Of a stretch of 64,000 nt of DNA, positions 1 to 8,218 are shown in pieces. Source of the DNA: Halanaerobium saccharolyticum (GTDB lineage Bacteria > Bacillota > Halanaerobiia > Halanaerobiales > Halanaerobiaceae). How positions within the stretch are numbered: the stretch's first letter is position 1; each line of letters begins with the position of its first letter. Made by a program: the position numbers and the translations under genes. Location: NCBI RefSeq assembly GCF_003259895.1, contig NZ_QLME01000001.1:154721-218720 (forward strand). Direction: 5' to 3'. A model generated the notes under the pieces. The model had not been told where the DNA came from and searched no databases. It saw only the letters and a program-made list of their open reading frames with translations.

Positions 1-57
1 TCTAAATCAACTGTTAATAATATTCTGTCTTTTAAAGCTGAAAGTCAATTCCACAAA

Positions 58-86
58 TTTACATGATACTCCCATTGTGGTATAAT
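58..86 (+). promoter_or_regulatory. Sigma-A-type promoter toward the XRE gene
   Basis: TTTACA at 58-63 and TATAAT at 81-86, exactly 17 bases apart. It points right, toward the regulator that starts at 329, leaving a leader of roughly 235 bases that contains a hairpin at 104-131. Seen in sequence; activity is inferred. Confidence 0.6.
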
Positions 87-254
87 TATTAAGTAATTAT
101 TTTAACAGATCAGTGCCCACTGAAGTCTGTTACCCTAATTTAATTAAGCTAATCCCTCCTTTTCTTTTTAGAAGAACCCAGGGATAGTTCTGTCTATTTT
201 TATTCTAAAACGTTGTTTCTTTATACCACATTTCTATTTCATTATAGTGGTGCA
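74..254. promoter_or_regulatory. Repeated GTGGTATAA operator-like sites
   Basis: GTGGTATAA occurs on the plus strand at 78-86 and inverted (TTATACCAC) at 221-229. A third, partial copy, AGTGGTG, lies at 246-252. The first overlaps the -10 of the rightward promoter, and the third abuts the -10 of the leftward one. That placement suits an autoregulating XRE repressor such as the neighbouring gene product. Binding is inferred. Confidence 0.4.
104..131. other. Leader hairpin
   Basis: AACAGATCAGTG pairs with CACTGAAGTCTGTT, with a two-base bulge and a tiny loop. It lies in the putative leader of the XRE gene and has no U-run, so it is not a typical terminator. Confidence 0.35.
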
Positions 255-269
255 TCAGGACTTTGTCAA
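241..269 (-). promoter_or_regulatory. Consensus leftward promoter
   Basis: On the minus strand TTGACA (264-269) and TATAAT (241-246) are separated by 17 bases, a perfect sigma-A match. It drives transcription out of the left end of the window. No reading frame of note follows before base 1, so its gene lies outside. Confidence 0.65.
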
Positions 270-328
270 GTGTTTTTTATGATTTTTTATTAATTATGTT
301 TATTAGACAAAAATGGAGGTATTTCTCT

Positions 329-676
329 ATGACTTTTGGTAAAAATTTAAAAAAAGCTCGAAAAAATAAAGGCTTCACGCAAAAAGAATTGGCGGAAATC
401 GTTGAAGTTAAACGTTCAACTATTGCTGGTTATGAAAGTAAGAATCAGGAACCCTCATATAAAATATTAAAAAAGATATCTAATGCTCTAGATTGCAGTA
501 TTGACTCTTTACTTGCTAATGATTATGATAATTACATAGTTAGCGAAAATAAAATTTCTAAAGAAATTTTAAATAATCAAGAACTTAAATCTCTTTTTAA
601 TGAAATAAAAGAAATGGATTCAAATAATATTAATTTTTATAGAAGATTAATTAAATTTATTGAAGCAGAAAAATAA
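329..676 (+). CDS. XRE-family HTH transcriptional regulator
   Basis: A 115-residue DNA-binding protein, probably a repressor acting on the divergent promoters just upstream. Residues about 4-60 form an HTH_3 domain: the segment from GKNLKKARKNKGFTQ through YESKNQEPSY to LDCSIDSLL is the Cro/CI fold. The C-terminal half is helical and uncharacterised. The ATG at 329 has a GGAGG box at 315-319 with ideal spacing; a longer frame from 263 lacks a ribosome site and was not used. It has no operon partner to its right; hairpins at 749-864 separate it from the opposite-strand genes. The fold is certain, the targets are inferred. Confidence 0.85.
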   Translation: MTFGKNLKKARKNKGFTQKELAEIVEVKRSTIAGYESKNQEPSYKILKKISNALDCSIDSLLANDYDNYIVSENKISKEILNNQELKSLFNEIKEMDSNNINFYRRLIKFIEAEK

Positions 677-748
677 TGGGAAAAACAAACTTGCCCTTCT
701 GATGGCTAAAAAGGCTATCAGGAGATGGTACATTTTTCAATTAGCAGC

Positions 749-776
749 TGGTGCTTTTTCGCTGATAAAAGCACCA
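749..776. terminator. Perfect 10-bp stem-loop
   Basis: TGGTGCTTTT and AAAAGCACCA form a perfect stem around an 8-base loop, 73 bases after the regulator's stop codon. There is no strong U-run after it, so it may be an mRNA 3'-end hairpin or a mobile-element end. A weaker CTGATGGC/GGCTATCAG stem precedes it near 698-720. Confidence 0.4.
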
Positions 777-793
777 CTAAATTTACTACACAT

Positions 794-864
794 AAAAAAA
801 CTCTTTCTGAACTAATAATTGATCTGATAGGATCACTTTAGTTCAAAAAGAGGAAGTGTTTTTT
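794..864. terminator. Bidirectional terminator
   Basis: CTCTTTCTGAACTA (801-814) pairs with TAGTTCAAAAAGAG (839-852) with one mismatch. An A-run lies on the left and a TTTTTT run at 859-864 on the right. It sits between the converging regulator gene (+) and the 99-residue gene (-). Confidence 0.6.
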
Positions 865-969
865 GTAAGTATTTTATTTTGAAAAGGTGTTAAGTAAACT
901 GTTAAAGTTATCTAAACCCCTAATATGATATAAACAATTTCAAAGAAATTAGTTATTTAAAGATAATAA

Positions 970-1269
970 CTATAAATCTTGATAACATTCCTTACACAGC
1001 TGTCCGATTCCTTTTACATAGTAATCTCGAGTCTCAACTTCCTGACTGGATTTAACCTCAGTTTTTTTACCACAGAGAACACAGTTTTCATATTCATCAG
1101 AAGTTGATTTTTTCTTCTCTTTCGGTTTAATATCATAAATTTTTATTCCCAGATCAGATAATATTTTCTTTACTAAATCATAACTAATACCGTTATTTTT
1201 AGCATACTCTTTTAACTGATCTCTGGTTAAATATCCCTGCTGCTGAAATTTTTCTTTTAAATAACTCAT
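970..1269 (-). CDS. Small protein with C-terminal zinc ribbon
   Basis: A 99-residue protein of unrecognised family. The N-terminal half (about residues 10-45, starting GYLTRDQLKEYAKNNG) looks like a small winged-helix or SAP-like helical unit. The C-terminal third has two CxxC pairs (NCVLCGK and QLCKECYQ) spaced like a zinc ribbon. It starts 13 bases after the epimerase gene and is probably co-transcribed with it as the last gene of the polysaccharide locus. A nucleic-acid-binding regulator is plausible from the motif pair, but that is inference. Confidence 0.6.
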   Translation of the reverse strand: MSYLKEKFQQQGYLTRDQLKEYAKNNGISYDLVKKILSDLGIKIYDIKPKEKKKSTSDEYENCVLCGKKTEVKSSQEVETRDYYVKGIGQLCKECYQDL

Positions 1270-1282
1270 GATTATCCATCCC

Positions 1283-2194
1283 TTATTTTGAATAATACCC
1301 TACTGTCTGCTCCAGCCCATCTTTAAAATCATAATCAGGAGTCCAGCCTAACAGTTCTTTTGCCTTTCCATTTGCCAGAGAAGAATGAAGTATATCTCCT
1401 TTACGGGCTTCCTGATAAATAGCTTTTAAATCATATGGTAAAATCTGATTTAAATAATCTACCAGATCATTGACACTATCTCTGCTCTGGGTACTGATAT
1501 TAACCAGAATATTATCACCCTTATCTAAAGCAAGCAGATTGGCTTTTACTATATCATAGACATGAACAAAGTCTCTTGTCTGCTGACCATCACCAAAGAT
1601 TACCGGTCTCTCTTCAGCCACCATCTTATCCACAAAAATAGAAACAACTCCACCTTCTCCTTTCGGATCCTGGCGTGGTCCATAGACATTGGCATAGCGA
1701 AAAATAGTATATTTAAGATCATAAAGATCACTGTACATTTTTATGTAATGTTCCGGAGTATGTTTGCTGATTCCATAGGGTGACATTGCTTTAATTGGAT
1801 GTTCTTCATCTACAGGTAAATAATCTGGTTCACCATAGACAGCTGCAGAAGAGGCATAAATTATTTTCTTTACATTATATGCTCTACAGCACTCTAAAAG
1901 ATTAATGGTGCCTAAAATATTATTTTGAGCATCTGAGAGAGGATCTTTAATTGAATGCTGAACATCTATCTGAGCTGCATGATGAATAACATGGCTAATT
2001 TCATTTTTTTTAAAAACTTTCTTTAATTCTTGATCTCTAAGATCTAAGTTATAAAACTCAGCCTGCTCATTTAAATTTTCTTTTTTTCCTGTACTTAAAT
2101 TATCGACTACTATGACCTGATGTCCTGCTTCAATTAAGCCATCTACTATATTGGAGCCGATAAAACCTGCTCCCCCGGTGACTAATACTTCCAT
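1283..2194 (-). CDS. NAD-dependent UDP-glucose 4-epimerase family enzyme
   Basis: A 303-residue extended short-chain dehydrogenase/reductase of the GalE group, interconverting UDP-hexoses for polysaccharide synthesis in the cytoplasm. Visible features are the Rossmann motif GGAGFIG (7-13), the acidic NAD-ribose residue D31, the catalytic Ser in ASSAAVYG (114-121), and the YxxxK pair Y140/K144 in SPYGISK. Length is slightly short of classic GalE (about 330) but normal for the GalE-like group in Gram-positive glycan clusters. It follows the hexose-1-phosphate transferase by about 90 bases on the same strand. Exact sugar specificity cannot be read from sequence; UDP-Glc/Gal or UDP-GlcNAc/GalNAc are both possible. 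Confidence 0.8.
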   Translation of the reverse strand: MEVLVTGGAGFIGSNIVDGLIEAGHQVIVVDNLSTGKKENLNEQAEFYNLDLRDQELKKVFKKNEISHVIHHAAQIDVQHSIKDPLSDAQNNILGTINLLECCRAYNVKKIIYASSAAVYGEPDYLPVDEEHPIKAMSPYGISKHTPEHYIKMYSDLYDLKYTIFRYANVYGPRQDPKGEGGVVSIFVDKMVAEERPVIFGDGQQTRDFVHVYDIVKANLLALDKGDNILVNISTQSRDSVNDLVDYLNQILPYDLKAIYQEARKGDILHSSLANGKAKELLGWTPDYDFKDGLEQTVGYYSK

Positions 2195-2283
2195 TTATAT
2201 TCAACTCCCTTTATCTGAGTAGTAAAATACCCGCTGCTGCAGAATATTAGCACCGGGTAATTAATATCCAAACTCCTTATATT

Positions 2284-3651
2284 TTAATTTGCCTTATGTC
2301 CCATAAAAATTACTTTTAAAGTTTCCAATAAGATCTTTAAATCAAAGATAAATGACCGCTTATTGGCGTATAAGAGATCCATCCGCAGCTTATCTTCGGC
2401 ATCTGTGTCATAATAACCATAAACCTGGGCTAAACCTGTAATCCCTGTTTTTATAAAATGACGATATTTATAATGTGGTATTTCTTTTTCAAATTGACCC
2501 ACAAAGTGTGGCCTTTCTGGCCGGGGTCCGACTACACTCATATCACCTTTTAAAACATTAATTAGCTGTGGTATCTCATCGATTCTGGTCTTTCTTAAAA
2601 ACTTACCAACTTTTGTTACTCTGCAGTCATTTTTTTGCGCCAGGACAGGGCCAGTATCTTCTTCTGCATTATTAACCATTGTCCTGAACTTATAGACTTC
2701 AAATTTTTCTCCCCGTCGGCTGACCCGCTCCTGAGTAAAAAAGAGAGGTCCTCTGCTTTCCAGTTTTACACAAATAGCAGCAGGCAGAGTTAATGGTAAA
2801 CTCAAAATCAGACCAATTGAAGCAAGTGAAATATCTGTTAAACGCTTAAAGAAAAAGCCTATAGAATTGTGAGGTGGAACAATCTCAAAAACTGGCATTT
2901 CGCCAATCTGTTCCAATCTGGAACCAGAAAGCATAATCTCATAAAATTCAGGCACCAGAGAAACCTCCCACCCTTTCTCTAAAGCTGCATAAAAGGCATC
3001 TTTCTTTTCCACTTCATTTAAGTTGGAAGCTACAAATATTATATCTGCCTCCATCTCCATCAACTTTTCTTCTAAATTAGTAAAATCTGTGAATAACTCA
3101 AAATCTACATAATCTAAATCTTTAAGATAATCTGGGTCATCTATAATTACATCTTTGATATTATAACTTTTATGCATCGAATGAACTATGTTCTTTATTA
3201 ATTTAGCCGTATTTTCTCCCCGACCAACAATGATAATCTCTTCTTTTTTAGAAATCAGGCGCTCTAAAGCAATTGTTAAATAACGCCAGCCAACCATGAT
3301 TAGAAAAAGGGCAGGAAAAGATATTAAATAAACCGAGCGCGGGAAAGCTAAAGAATGAGTTAAATAAGTCACTGCACCTGTAAATAAAACGATGATAAAG
3401 GTTGCTGGAATAAAGGTATAAAACACCTCATCTAATCTTCTTTTTAATTGATTGCTGTAAAGATTGTACATCTGAAATAAAAGCACAGAAAATATTGAAA
3501 CATATGGTATGATATTTAGATAATCATTATAGTTTTGAGTTGGTATTCCCCCTGGGAAACGCAGCTTAAAAGCCAGTAAAAAAGCTAAATTAACGAAAAT
3601 AACATCCCCGATAATGCGGATGGTGTTCATAATTAATTCCTTGGTTTTCAT
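2284..3651 (-). CDS. Polyprenyl-phosphate hexose-1-phosphate transferase (WcaJ/PHPT type)
   Basis: Initiating sugar transferase that places a hexose-1-phosphate on undecaprenyl phosphate at the inner membrane. The 455-residue product has four N-terminal membrane segments (roughly residues 8-130), a CoA-binding/Rossmann-like middle, a fifth hydrophobic stretch after LTDISLASIG, and the C-terminal bacterial sugar transferase domain with EVYKFRTMV, KVGKFLRKTRIDEIPQL and DMSVVGPRPE. The ATG at 3651 follows a G-rich ribosome site. An upstream in-frame ATG at 3705 lies practically at the predicted transcription start of the promoter at 3711-3739 and is rejected. A Spo0A-box-like motif abuts the promoter. 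It starts the glycan whose other genes lie at 36-57 kb. Confidence 0.9.
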   Translation of the reverse strand: MKTKELIMNTIRIIGDVIFVNLAFLLAFKLRFPGGIPTQNYNDYLNIIPYVSIFSVLLFQMYNLYSNQLKRRLDEVFYTFIPATFIIVLFTGAVTYLTHSLAFPRSVYLISFPALFLIMVGWRYLTIALERLISKKEEIIIVGRGENTAKLIKNIVHSMHKSYNIKDVIIDDPDYLKDLDYVDFELFTDFTNLEEKLMEMEADIIFVASNLNEVEKKDAFYAALEKGWEVSLVPEFYEIMLSGSRLEQIGEMPVFEIVPPHNSIGFFFKRLTDISLASIGLILSLPLTLPAAICVKLESRGPLFFTQERVSRRGEKFEVYKFRTMVNNAEEDTGPVLAQKNDCRVTKVGKFLRKTRIDEIPQLINVLKGDMSVVGPRPERPHFVGQFEKEIPHYKYRHFIKTGITGLAQVYGYYDTDAEDKLRMDLLYANKRSFIFDLKILLETLKVIFMGHKAN

Positions 3652-3710
3652 AATATCCCCCTGTTTGTAAAGCGGTAGCGAATAAAAAATTACATCTGTA
3701 TTCATCTTTT

Positions 3711-3739
3711 ATTATACTTTAAATAACAGGGTAATTCAA
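3711..3739 (-). promoter_or_regulatory. Promoter of the sugar transferase gene
   Basis: TTGAAT (3734-3739) and TATAAT (3711-3716) on the minus strand are 17 bases apart. The predicted start falls near 3705, which supports translation from the ATG at 3651. Confidence 0.65.
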
Positions 3740-3743
3740 TGAA

Positions 3744-3754
3744 TTCGACAAAAA
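3744..3754 (-). promoter_or_regulatory. Spo0A-box-like site TTTTTGTCGAA
   Basis: On the minus strand TTTTTGTCGAA lies four bases upstream of the -35 of the sugar transferase promoter. TGTCGAA is the core of the known 0A box (established for Bacillus and Clostridium). Identical cores lie in the intergenic region before pseB at 57231 and 57477. Function is inferred. Confidence 0.4.
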
Positions 3755-3782
3755 TAGCGGTTATGAAATTAAAAACAAAAAT

Positions 3783-4784
3783 TTAATCTTCTTGATAATG
3801 GTCACAGCATCCTCTAACGAAAATCTTTATATTATTATAGAGTTTATCCCCCATTTTTCTTTTAATCTCTCTTTTTTGCTGACGAGATAATTTAAATAAT
3901 TTGCTATTAACAACCTGATATCCTACATTTATTAATAGGTTCAATATATTTTCTTCAATTTTCATATTTCTGCTGCAATAGATCTCTATAGCTTTTCTAC
4001 TAATCTTATTTACCTTCTTTATATAATCAGCAATTTTAACTGCATGATCATTAAGCGGTAATAGTTCATTGTAACCATTTTTATGGAATAAAAGATTAAA
4101 TTTTAAGCTGTTCTTATATTTTTGCTCAAATATCACCTTATCAGATTTATTAGAAAAGTCTTCAGATTGATTTAATTTATACCCAAAAGCAAACTGATTG
4201 GTTGGTCTTCTAAATGGCTGCAATCCAATCCATCTAAATTGTTTGTCTTCTAAATTATTTCTATCTGGTTTATAAACTCTAAGACAGCCAACTTTATTTT
4301 TGGTAGGTTTATACCTTTTTTCTTCTTTATTGTAGGTATTAGTAGCAAAAAAAGCTGCCACTCCAAGATCAGAACTCAAATCCAGAAGATCAGTTTTTAA
4401 TTCATAATGTTGAGCCAGAGCTTCATAATTAATATATAAATTTTTACTTTTTGCATCTACTATTCTCGGATGATCAGAAATACTTAATTCAAAATCAATC
4501 ATTTTTAATTTACTTACTAAAATATTTATTGATGATGGATTATTTCTGTATATACCTGGGACACACTTATATTTCAAATCATAATTATCATCTTCCCCTC
4601 GGTAAAATTTAAGCGAAACAGAATTTTTAGGGAGTATCAGTGTTTTATCATCATCACCACTGACAGCCTCAAAAATATAATTTCTTTTTATTTGATAAAT
4701 TGAACTAGTCTGTAAGTCTAATAATTCGCTATTTCTTTCTAAATATTTAATTGCCTCGAATATATCCCCAAATTTTTTTGTCAT
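3783..4784 (-). CDS. FRG-domain protein
   Basis: A 333-residue protein with an FRG domain (PF08867), a family found in accessory and defence regions but without a settled biochemical role. The N-terminal signature is LKFYRGEDDNYDL followed by VPGIYRNN (about residues 58-85). The second conserved block is AQHYELKTDLLDLSSDLGVAAFFATNT (about 121-150), here cited by its ends, and then QPFRRPTNQFAFGYK near 195. The basic C-terminus (RQQKREIKRKMGD) could touch nucleic acid. A GGAG ribosome site precedes the ATG. It stands alone between the polysaccharide promoter and terminator repeat copy 1, and is the outermost gene of the first defence island. Confidence 0.75.
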   Translation of the reverse strand: MTKKFGDIFEAIKYLERNSELLDLQTSSIYQIKRNYIFEAVSGDDDKTLILPKNSVSLKFYRGEDDNYDLKYKCVPGIYRNNPSSINILVSKLKMIDFELSISDHPRIVDAKSKNLYINYEALAQHYELKTDLLDLSSDLGVAAFFATNTYNKEEKRYKPTKNKVGCLRVYKPDRNNLEDKQFRWIGLQPFRRPTNQFAFGYKLNQSEDFSNKSDKVIFEQKYKNSLKFNLLFHKNGYNELLPLNDHAVKIADYIKKVNKISRKAIEIYCSRNMKIEENILNLLINVGYQVVNSKLFKLSRQQKREIKRKMGDKLYNNIKIFVRGCCDHYQED

Positions 4785-4865
4785 TTCATCAACTCCGGTT
4801 CCTATGAATTCTCTACCTAAACATCCCTAATTAAAATGATTGAGAACAGTCAATCTTTATACAAA

Positions 4866-4906
4866 CAAAAAATCTCCCACCAAAATTTTAGTAATTCCAG
4901 TGAGAG
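4866..4906 (-). terminator. Terminator repeat, copy 1
   Basis: Read on the minus strand, CTCTCACTGGAATT pairs with AATTTTGGTGGGAG using several G-U pairs, followed by a T-run. It ends transcription of the module whose last gene stops at 5004. Near-identical hairpins lie at 8346, 12009, 20818 and 36424. Confidence 0.75.
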
Positions 4907-5003
4907 CAATAATATAACGTAAGCAGTATTTACTTATTCAAGACTGGAAGAAGTTAGCTCAACCAATATTAACTATGCTTACTCCAGAAAATAAATCAGT
5001 CGT

Positions 5004-5435
5004 TTAAATTGCAAATATTTTTTTATTTGAAATTCTATTAACAATATCTTTTAAACTATTAATATTAGGAAACCAGCGATTATCATTTTTTTCTGCTTCA
5101 ATAATAAAATTAATCGCATCATCATCAGGATTAAACTCCATTAAACCAATTCCTGTTTCCTTTAATTTTTTTATGAATAATTCATTAAATCCCATTGGTG
5201 GCTCCGGCATACAGATATATGCTCTATCAGCTCCATTCTTGTGATCAAGTGCCTGATTAATTGCCTGTTTCCAGTTTTTAAGTTTAAATTCGATAGAAAC
5301 AATCTCATTTTTTTGAGTTACCAAAATCATATCAATTGATCTGGACAAAAAGGGAACCTCTCTGATAATGTTTTTATAATTGTTACTAACTTTAAATTTA
5401 TCATAACACATTTTAACCATTTCTGCTTCAGTCAT
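5004..5435 (-). CDS. Small PD-(D/E)XK nuclease-like protein
   Basis: A 143-residue protein with the core of the PD-(D/E)XK fold: an acidic residue in REVPFLSRSIDMILV (conserved D of the second strand), then EIVSIEFKLKNW (the E-x-K pair), then QAINQAL supplying the downstream helix with Q. This is a stand-alone nuclease-like domain, typical of accessory and defence loci. The in-frame ATG at 5435 is chosen because an AAGG box lies at a proper distance; the ATG at 5444 has it too close. It begins just 3-12 bases after the decayed SIR2-like gene, so the two were probably partners in one operon. Whether it is still active without an intact partner is unknown. Confidence 0.65.
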   Translation of the reverse strand: MTEAEMVKMCYDKFKVSNNYKNIIREVPFLSRSIDMILVTQKNEIVSIEFKLKNWKQAINQALDHKNGADRAYICMPEPPMGFNELFIKKLKETGIGLMEFNPDDDAINFIIEAEKNDNRWFPNINSLKDIVNRISNKKIFAI

Positions 5436-5446
5436 TTTAACCATCC

Positions 5447-6542
5447 TTACAAAAAATTATCCTTGATTTTTGATTTTGTAGCATACTTAGGATATTTTTT
5501 ATATACATATTCTAAAATTGCATCCAGACTTAAAACATTAATCTTCTTTTTAAATTGGCTTAAAAATTCCTGCTGTTCATCTTCTAATAAAGTTACTAAT
5601 TCATTCTCTACATATTCCGTACCCTTGTCAGTCAAAGAAAAAGAAACAGCGCTCGGAGGCTCAACATTAAAAACATCAACATTTTCTTCAAAACTATTTG
5701 TTGTATACTATAGAAGTCAGGATCATCACTCTCATGCAGTACAACTTTTATTTCTGCATTTTTTTGTAAAGATTTTTTTAATAAATAACGCAGCTCAAAA
5801 TCAGCTTCCTGAAAGGAATATCCAACAAAAATAATTTTTTTTGCCTCAGATAATTCTAAATGAGCATTATGCCAGATTGTTTTATAATGAATACTTTCAA
5901 AATCCTTTAGGAAAGTTGGAGTTACTAAAAAACTAAGCAGCCTATAATTTCTTTCTATGCTTTCACAATAATCACATTTTATCTCACTGTTTTCCTGATT
6001 TAATGTCGAAATTGATATATCACTACTATAATTGGTATATAAGCGTCCACAATTATTACAAATTAACCAATTAGTTGATCCATGAATTTTATAAGTTTAA
6101 TATTCTTAAATCCACTAGATCGTAGCTGAATTGACGGAACCTCACCATTTAAATCATAATTATATAAACAATAATCCAGTTTGAGATCTTCATCTACCTC
6201 AGAATTTATATGAGCACTATCATTAAGATATTTATCCAGTAAAGTATCCTAGTTTAATGATATTAAAGAAAAGTCTTCATTCTGCACCCTTTTTTGGCTA
6301 AAATAATTAGCTATTCTTTTGTAAAGTTGATCATCAGTATATTTATCCATACCTACTGTGATAAGCCTTCATCTAACCTTAATAACAATATTTTCTTAAT
6401 TCATAAACAGGATCAAACTCCTTAATTGCATCTTTTAAATCATTTCTATTTTTAATTAATTCTTTAAAAGAATTATCTTTGAACTAATATATAAATCTGC
6501 ACAATGCTCAATAGAATTAAAATAAATGGACTTATTATTCAT
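5447..6542 (-). pseudogene. Decayed SIR2-like gene
   Basis: Reading across frames on the minus strand gives SIR2-family landmarks: ISLN followed by DTLLDKYL (a TAG stop sits where Trp is expected), then KIHGSTNWLICNNCGRLY, a second CxxC (CDYC), TPTFLKDFE, and IIFVGYSFQEADFELRYLL. At least two frameshifts and one stop interrupt it, and the N-terminal NAD-binding part (GAGAS motif) is missing. Its ATG (6540-6542) overlaps the stop region of the SecB-like gene by 8 bases, so it was once the fourth cistron after the toxin-antitoxin-chaperone genes. SIR2-domain proteins are well-known NAD-depleting defence effectors; this one is dead. The terminal frame 5447-5635 remains open. Confidence 0.75.
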
Positions 6543-6948
6543 CTTTCTGAAAAAAAGGAGGAGTGATTATAGTTAAATCATCATCAATGTTTGTAATATT
6601 ACCGATCAAAAGAGATACTTTTTCTAATACCGGAGCAAGAATTTCTCTATCTTCTTCAACTTCTTTTTCTAGATTATCCATATTTAAATCATCTGCAAAG
6701 TCCTCATTAAGCTCAAAGATTACATTTAGCTCTACTAAGATATTATAAAATATTTCAGGCGTAAAAAACACTTTTCTAATAAAGGTCAAATATACAAAAT
6801 TCTCATCATAATCTTTTACAATAACTTCATCTGCTATTTTAAGATCTATATTTTTTTGACCTATTTCTTCGTCTTCCAGACCTAAATAATTGAAGTCAAT
6901 GTTAATCAAATTTATCTTAGGATATCTAGCTACATTAATAAAACTCAT
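6535..6948 (-). CDS. SecB-like chaperone of a TAC module
   Basis: A 137-residue SecB-like protein. The opening INVARYPKINLINIDF, the strand VYLTFIRKVFFTPEIFYNI and the ending LTIITPPFFQ follow the SecB-like chaperones of toxin-antitoxin-chaperone (TAC) systems rather than the export SecB, which Gram-positive bacteria generally lack. In known TACs such a chaperone folds an aggregation-prone antitoxin. It is third in the operon toxin 7773-8144, antitoxin 6993-7745, chaperone, with gaps of 27 and 44 bases. The ATG at 6948 is favoured by the GGGGTG box just upstream over the GTG at 6957. Identity is from pattern recognition and context. Confidence 0.75.
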   Translation of the reverse strand: MSFINVARYPKINLINIDFNYLGLEDEEIGQKNIDLKIADEVIVKDYDENFVYLTFIRKVFFTPEIFYNILVELNVIFELNEDFADDLNMDNLEKEVEEDREILAPVLEKVSLLIGNITNIDDDLTIITPPFFQKDE

Positions 6949-6992
6949 GGTGTTCACCCCTCAGCTAAAAATTACACAGATTTAATTTCACT

Positions 6993-7745
6993 TTATTTAT
7001 TTTTAATTTTATATTTAACTTTTTCTTCAGATATAGATTTCTGATTCCAAACTGCTGCTGGTGATGTTTTATATCTTAAAATTGACGTTTGAATATCTTT
7101 TTTCAATTTATTTATTTCTTTTTCAGCTTTATCAGCAGCATTTTCCTTAGTTATTAAAAAGAGAAGATATTCAGATATATTCATTTTATCTTTTTCAGCC
7201 TTCATCTTAATTTGTTTATATAATTCTTCCGGTAAAGTAACTTCTACTTTATTTTTATTAGCTATCATTTCTTCAAGTCTTTTACTCAGCTTTTTAATAG
7301 TTTTACTGCTGAGATTATCTGAATTGTTTTCCAGTAAAATTTTAACATTAGATGGCTCTTTAATTAATCTTAGTTGATTATTATGGGTTTGATCGGGTAA
7401 AGAACCATTTTCATATCTATGATAAGTTATTTCTCCCCAGCCTAATAGTCTGCTTATTTCTTTCTGAGTTAATTTATATTTTTTTCTAATATCTCTTATT
7501 TCTTTAACAGATAGAATGTTTTTCTTTTCTCTAAACTTATCAAATGCTCTTTTTTGGTTTTCCTTATCTAATTTTTCATGAAATAGTTTTTCTTTACAAT
7601 TTTTACACACAGCTACTTTAGCATTTATTTCAATTTCTTCCTGGTTTAATATATTGCGACTCTCTTTTATTGATTCAATATTATATTCTACAAAGTCATC
7701 ACATTTATCACAAAATAATTTATCAATATCTTTTGATTCTTGCAT
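6993..7745 (-). CDS. MqsA-family antitoxin with extra RHH-like segment
   Basis: A 250-residue antitoxin. Residues 12-50 form a zinc-binding domain with two CxxC pairs (C12/C15, C47/C50) as in MqsA. Residues about 80-125 are an XRE-type HTH (KLTQKEISRLLGWGEITYHR). Unusually, residues 166-199 read like a ribbon-helix-helix (VEVTLPEELYKQIKMKAEKD), and the chain ends in a coiled, polar tail with TSPAAVWNQ that could be the chaperone-addiction segment. MqsA is normally about 130-150 residues, so this is nearly twice as long. A strong GAGGAGGG site precedes the ATG. It should neutralise the upstream toxin, repress the operon and depend on the downstream SecB-like protein. Confidence 0.8.
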   Translation of the reverse strand: MQESKDIDKLFCDKCDDFVEYNIESIKESRNILNQEEIEINAKVAVCKNCKEKLFHEKLDKENQKRAFDKFREKKNILSVKEIRDIRKKYKLTQKEISRLLGWGEITYHRYENGSLPDQTHNNQLRLIKEPSNVKILLENNSDNLSSKTIKKLSKRLEEMIANKNKVEVTLPEELYKQIKMKAEKDKMNISEYLLFLITKENAADKAEKEINKLKKDIQTSILRYKTSPAAVWNQKSISEEKVKYKIKNK

Positions 7746-7772
7746 TTAAAACCCTCCTCGCTTTATAGTCAA

Positions 7773-8144
7773 TTACTTGTAGGGAAAATCAATAGGATAA
7801 TCTGCTTCATGAAAAGATAAGCAGATAACCTGTTCTCTACCTCTAGTTTCAATCCTTAATTTTATGTAAAACAATGTATTTCCAAGAGCAGTATTAATTT
7901 CCCTGGCAAAAAACCACCAGTCATAATTATTAAATTCTTTATCATCAGGTTCAGGACCCTTCCAATAATCTTTAACTTCCAAAGTTTCTATATAAAATTT
8001 TGCTATATCTATTTTTAAACCGTGTTTATATAATGAATTTAAATTCTTTTCTCTATCTACAAAATGAAAACCATTAATCTTTCCTATAACTTCTCGCATC
8101 CGGGATAAAAAATTATTAATTTCTAATTTATTTGCTGATGCCAT
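7773..8144 (-). CDS. MqsR-like toxin
   Basis: A 123-residue toxin of the MqsR/RelE-type mRNA interferase group. Recognisable segments are the LKIDIAKFYIETLEVKDYWKG block with GPEPD, then WWFFAREIN, the strand TLFYIKLRIET and the end ICLSFHEADYPIDF, matching the W-x-F-G-x-E, YIKLKI and ISFH order of MqsR relatives. It is the first gene of the TAC operon, behind a very good promoter at 8190-8218. Toxin-first order is typical for MqsRA. Cleavage specificity cannot be predicted. Confidence 0.75.
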   Translation of the reverse strand: MASANKLEINNFLSRMREVIGKINGFHFVDREKNLNSLYKHGLKIDIAKFYIETLEVKDYWKGPEPDDKEFNNYDWWFFAREINTALGNTLFYIKLRIETRGREQVICLSFHEADYPIDFPYK

Positions 8145-8189
8145 AATCTAATTCCCTGCTTTCTGAGTTAATATTATCACTCCATAATT

Positions 8190-8218
8190 ATTATACAACT
8201 TTTAACAAGATTTATCAA
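8190..8218 (-). promoter_or_regulatory. Promoter of the TAC operon
   Basis: TTGATA (8213-8218), 17 bases, TATAAT (8190-8195) on the minus strand. GTTAA (in the spacer) and TTAAC (downstream of the -10) form an inverted pair that could serve MqsA autorepression. Confidence 0.65.

Noticed and set aside
5463..5834. Plus-strand open frame of 123 codons
   Set aside because: Antisense shadow of the decayed SIR2-like gene; its translation has no recognisable features and no ribosome site.
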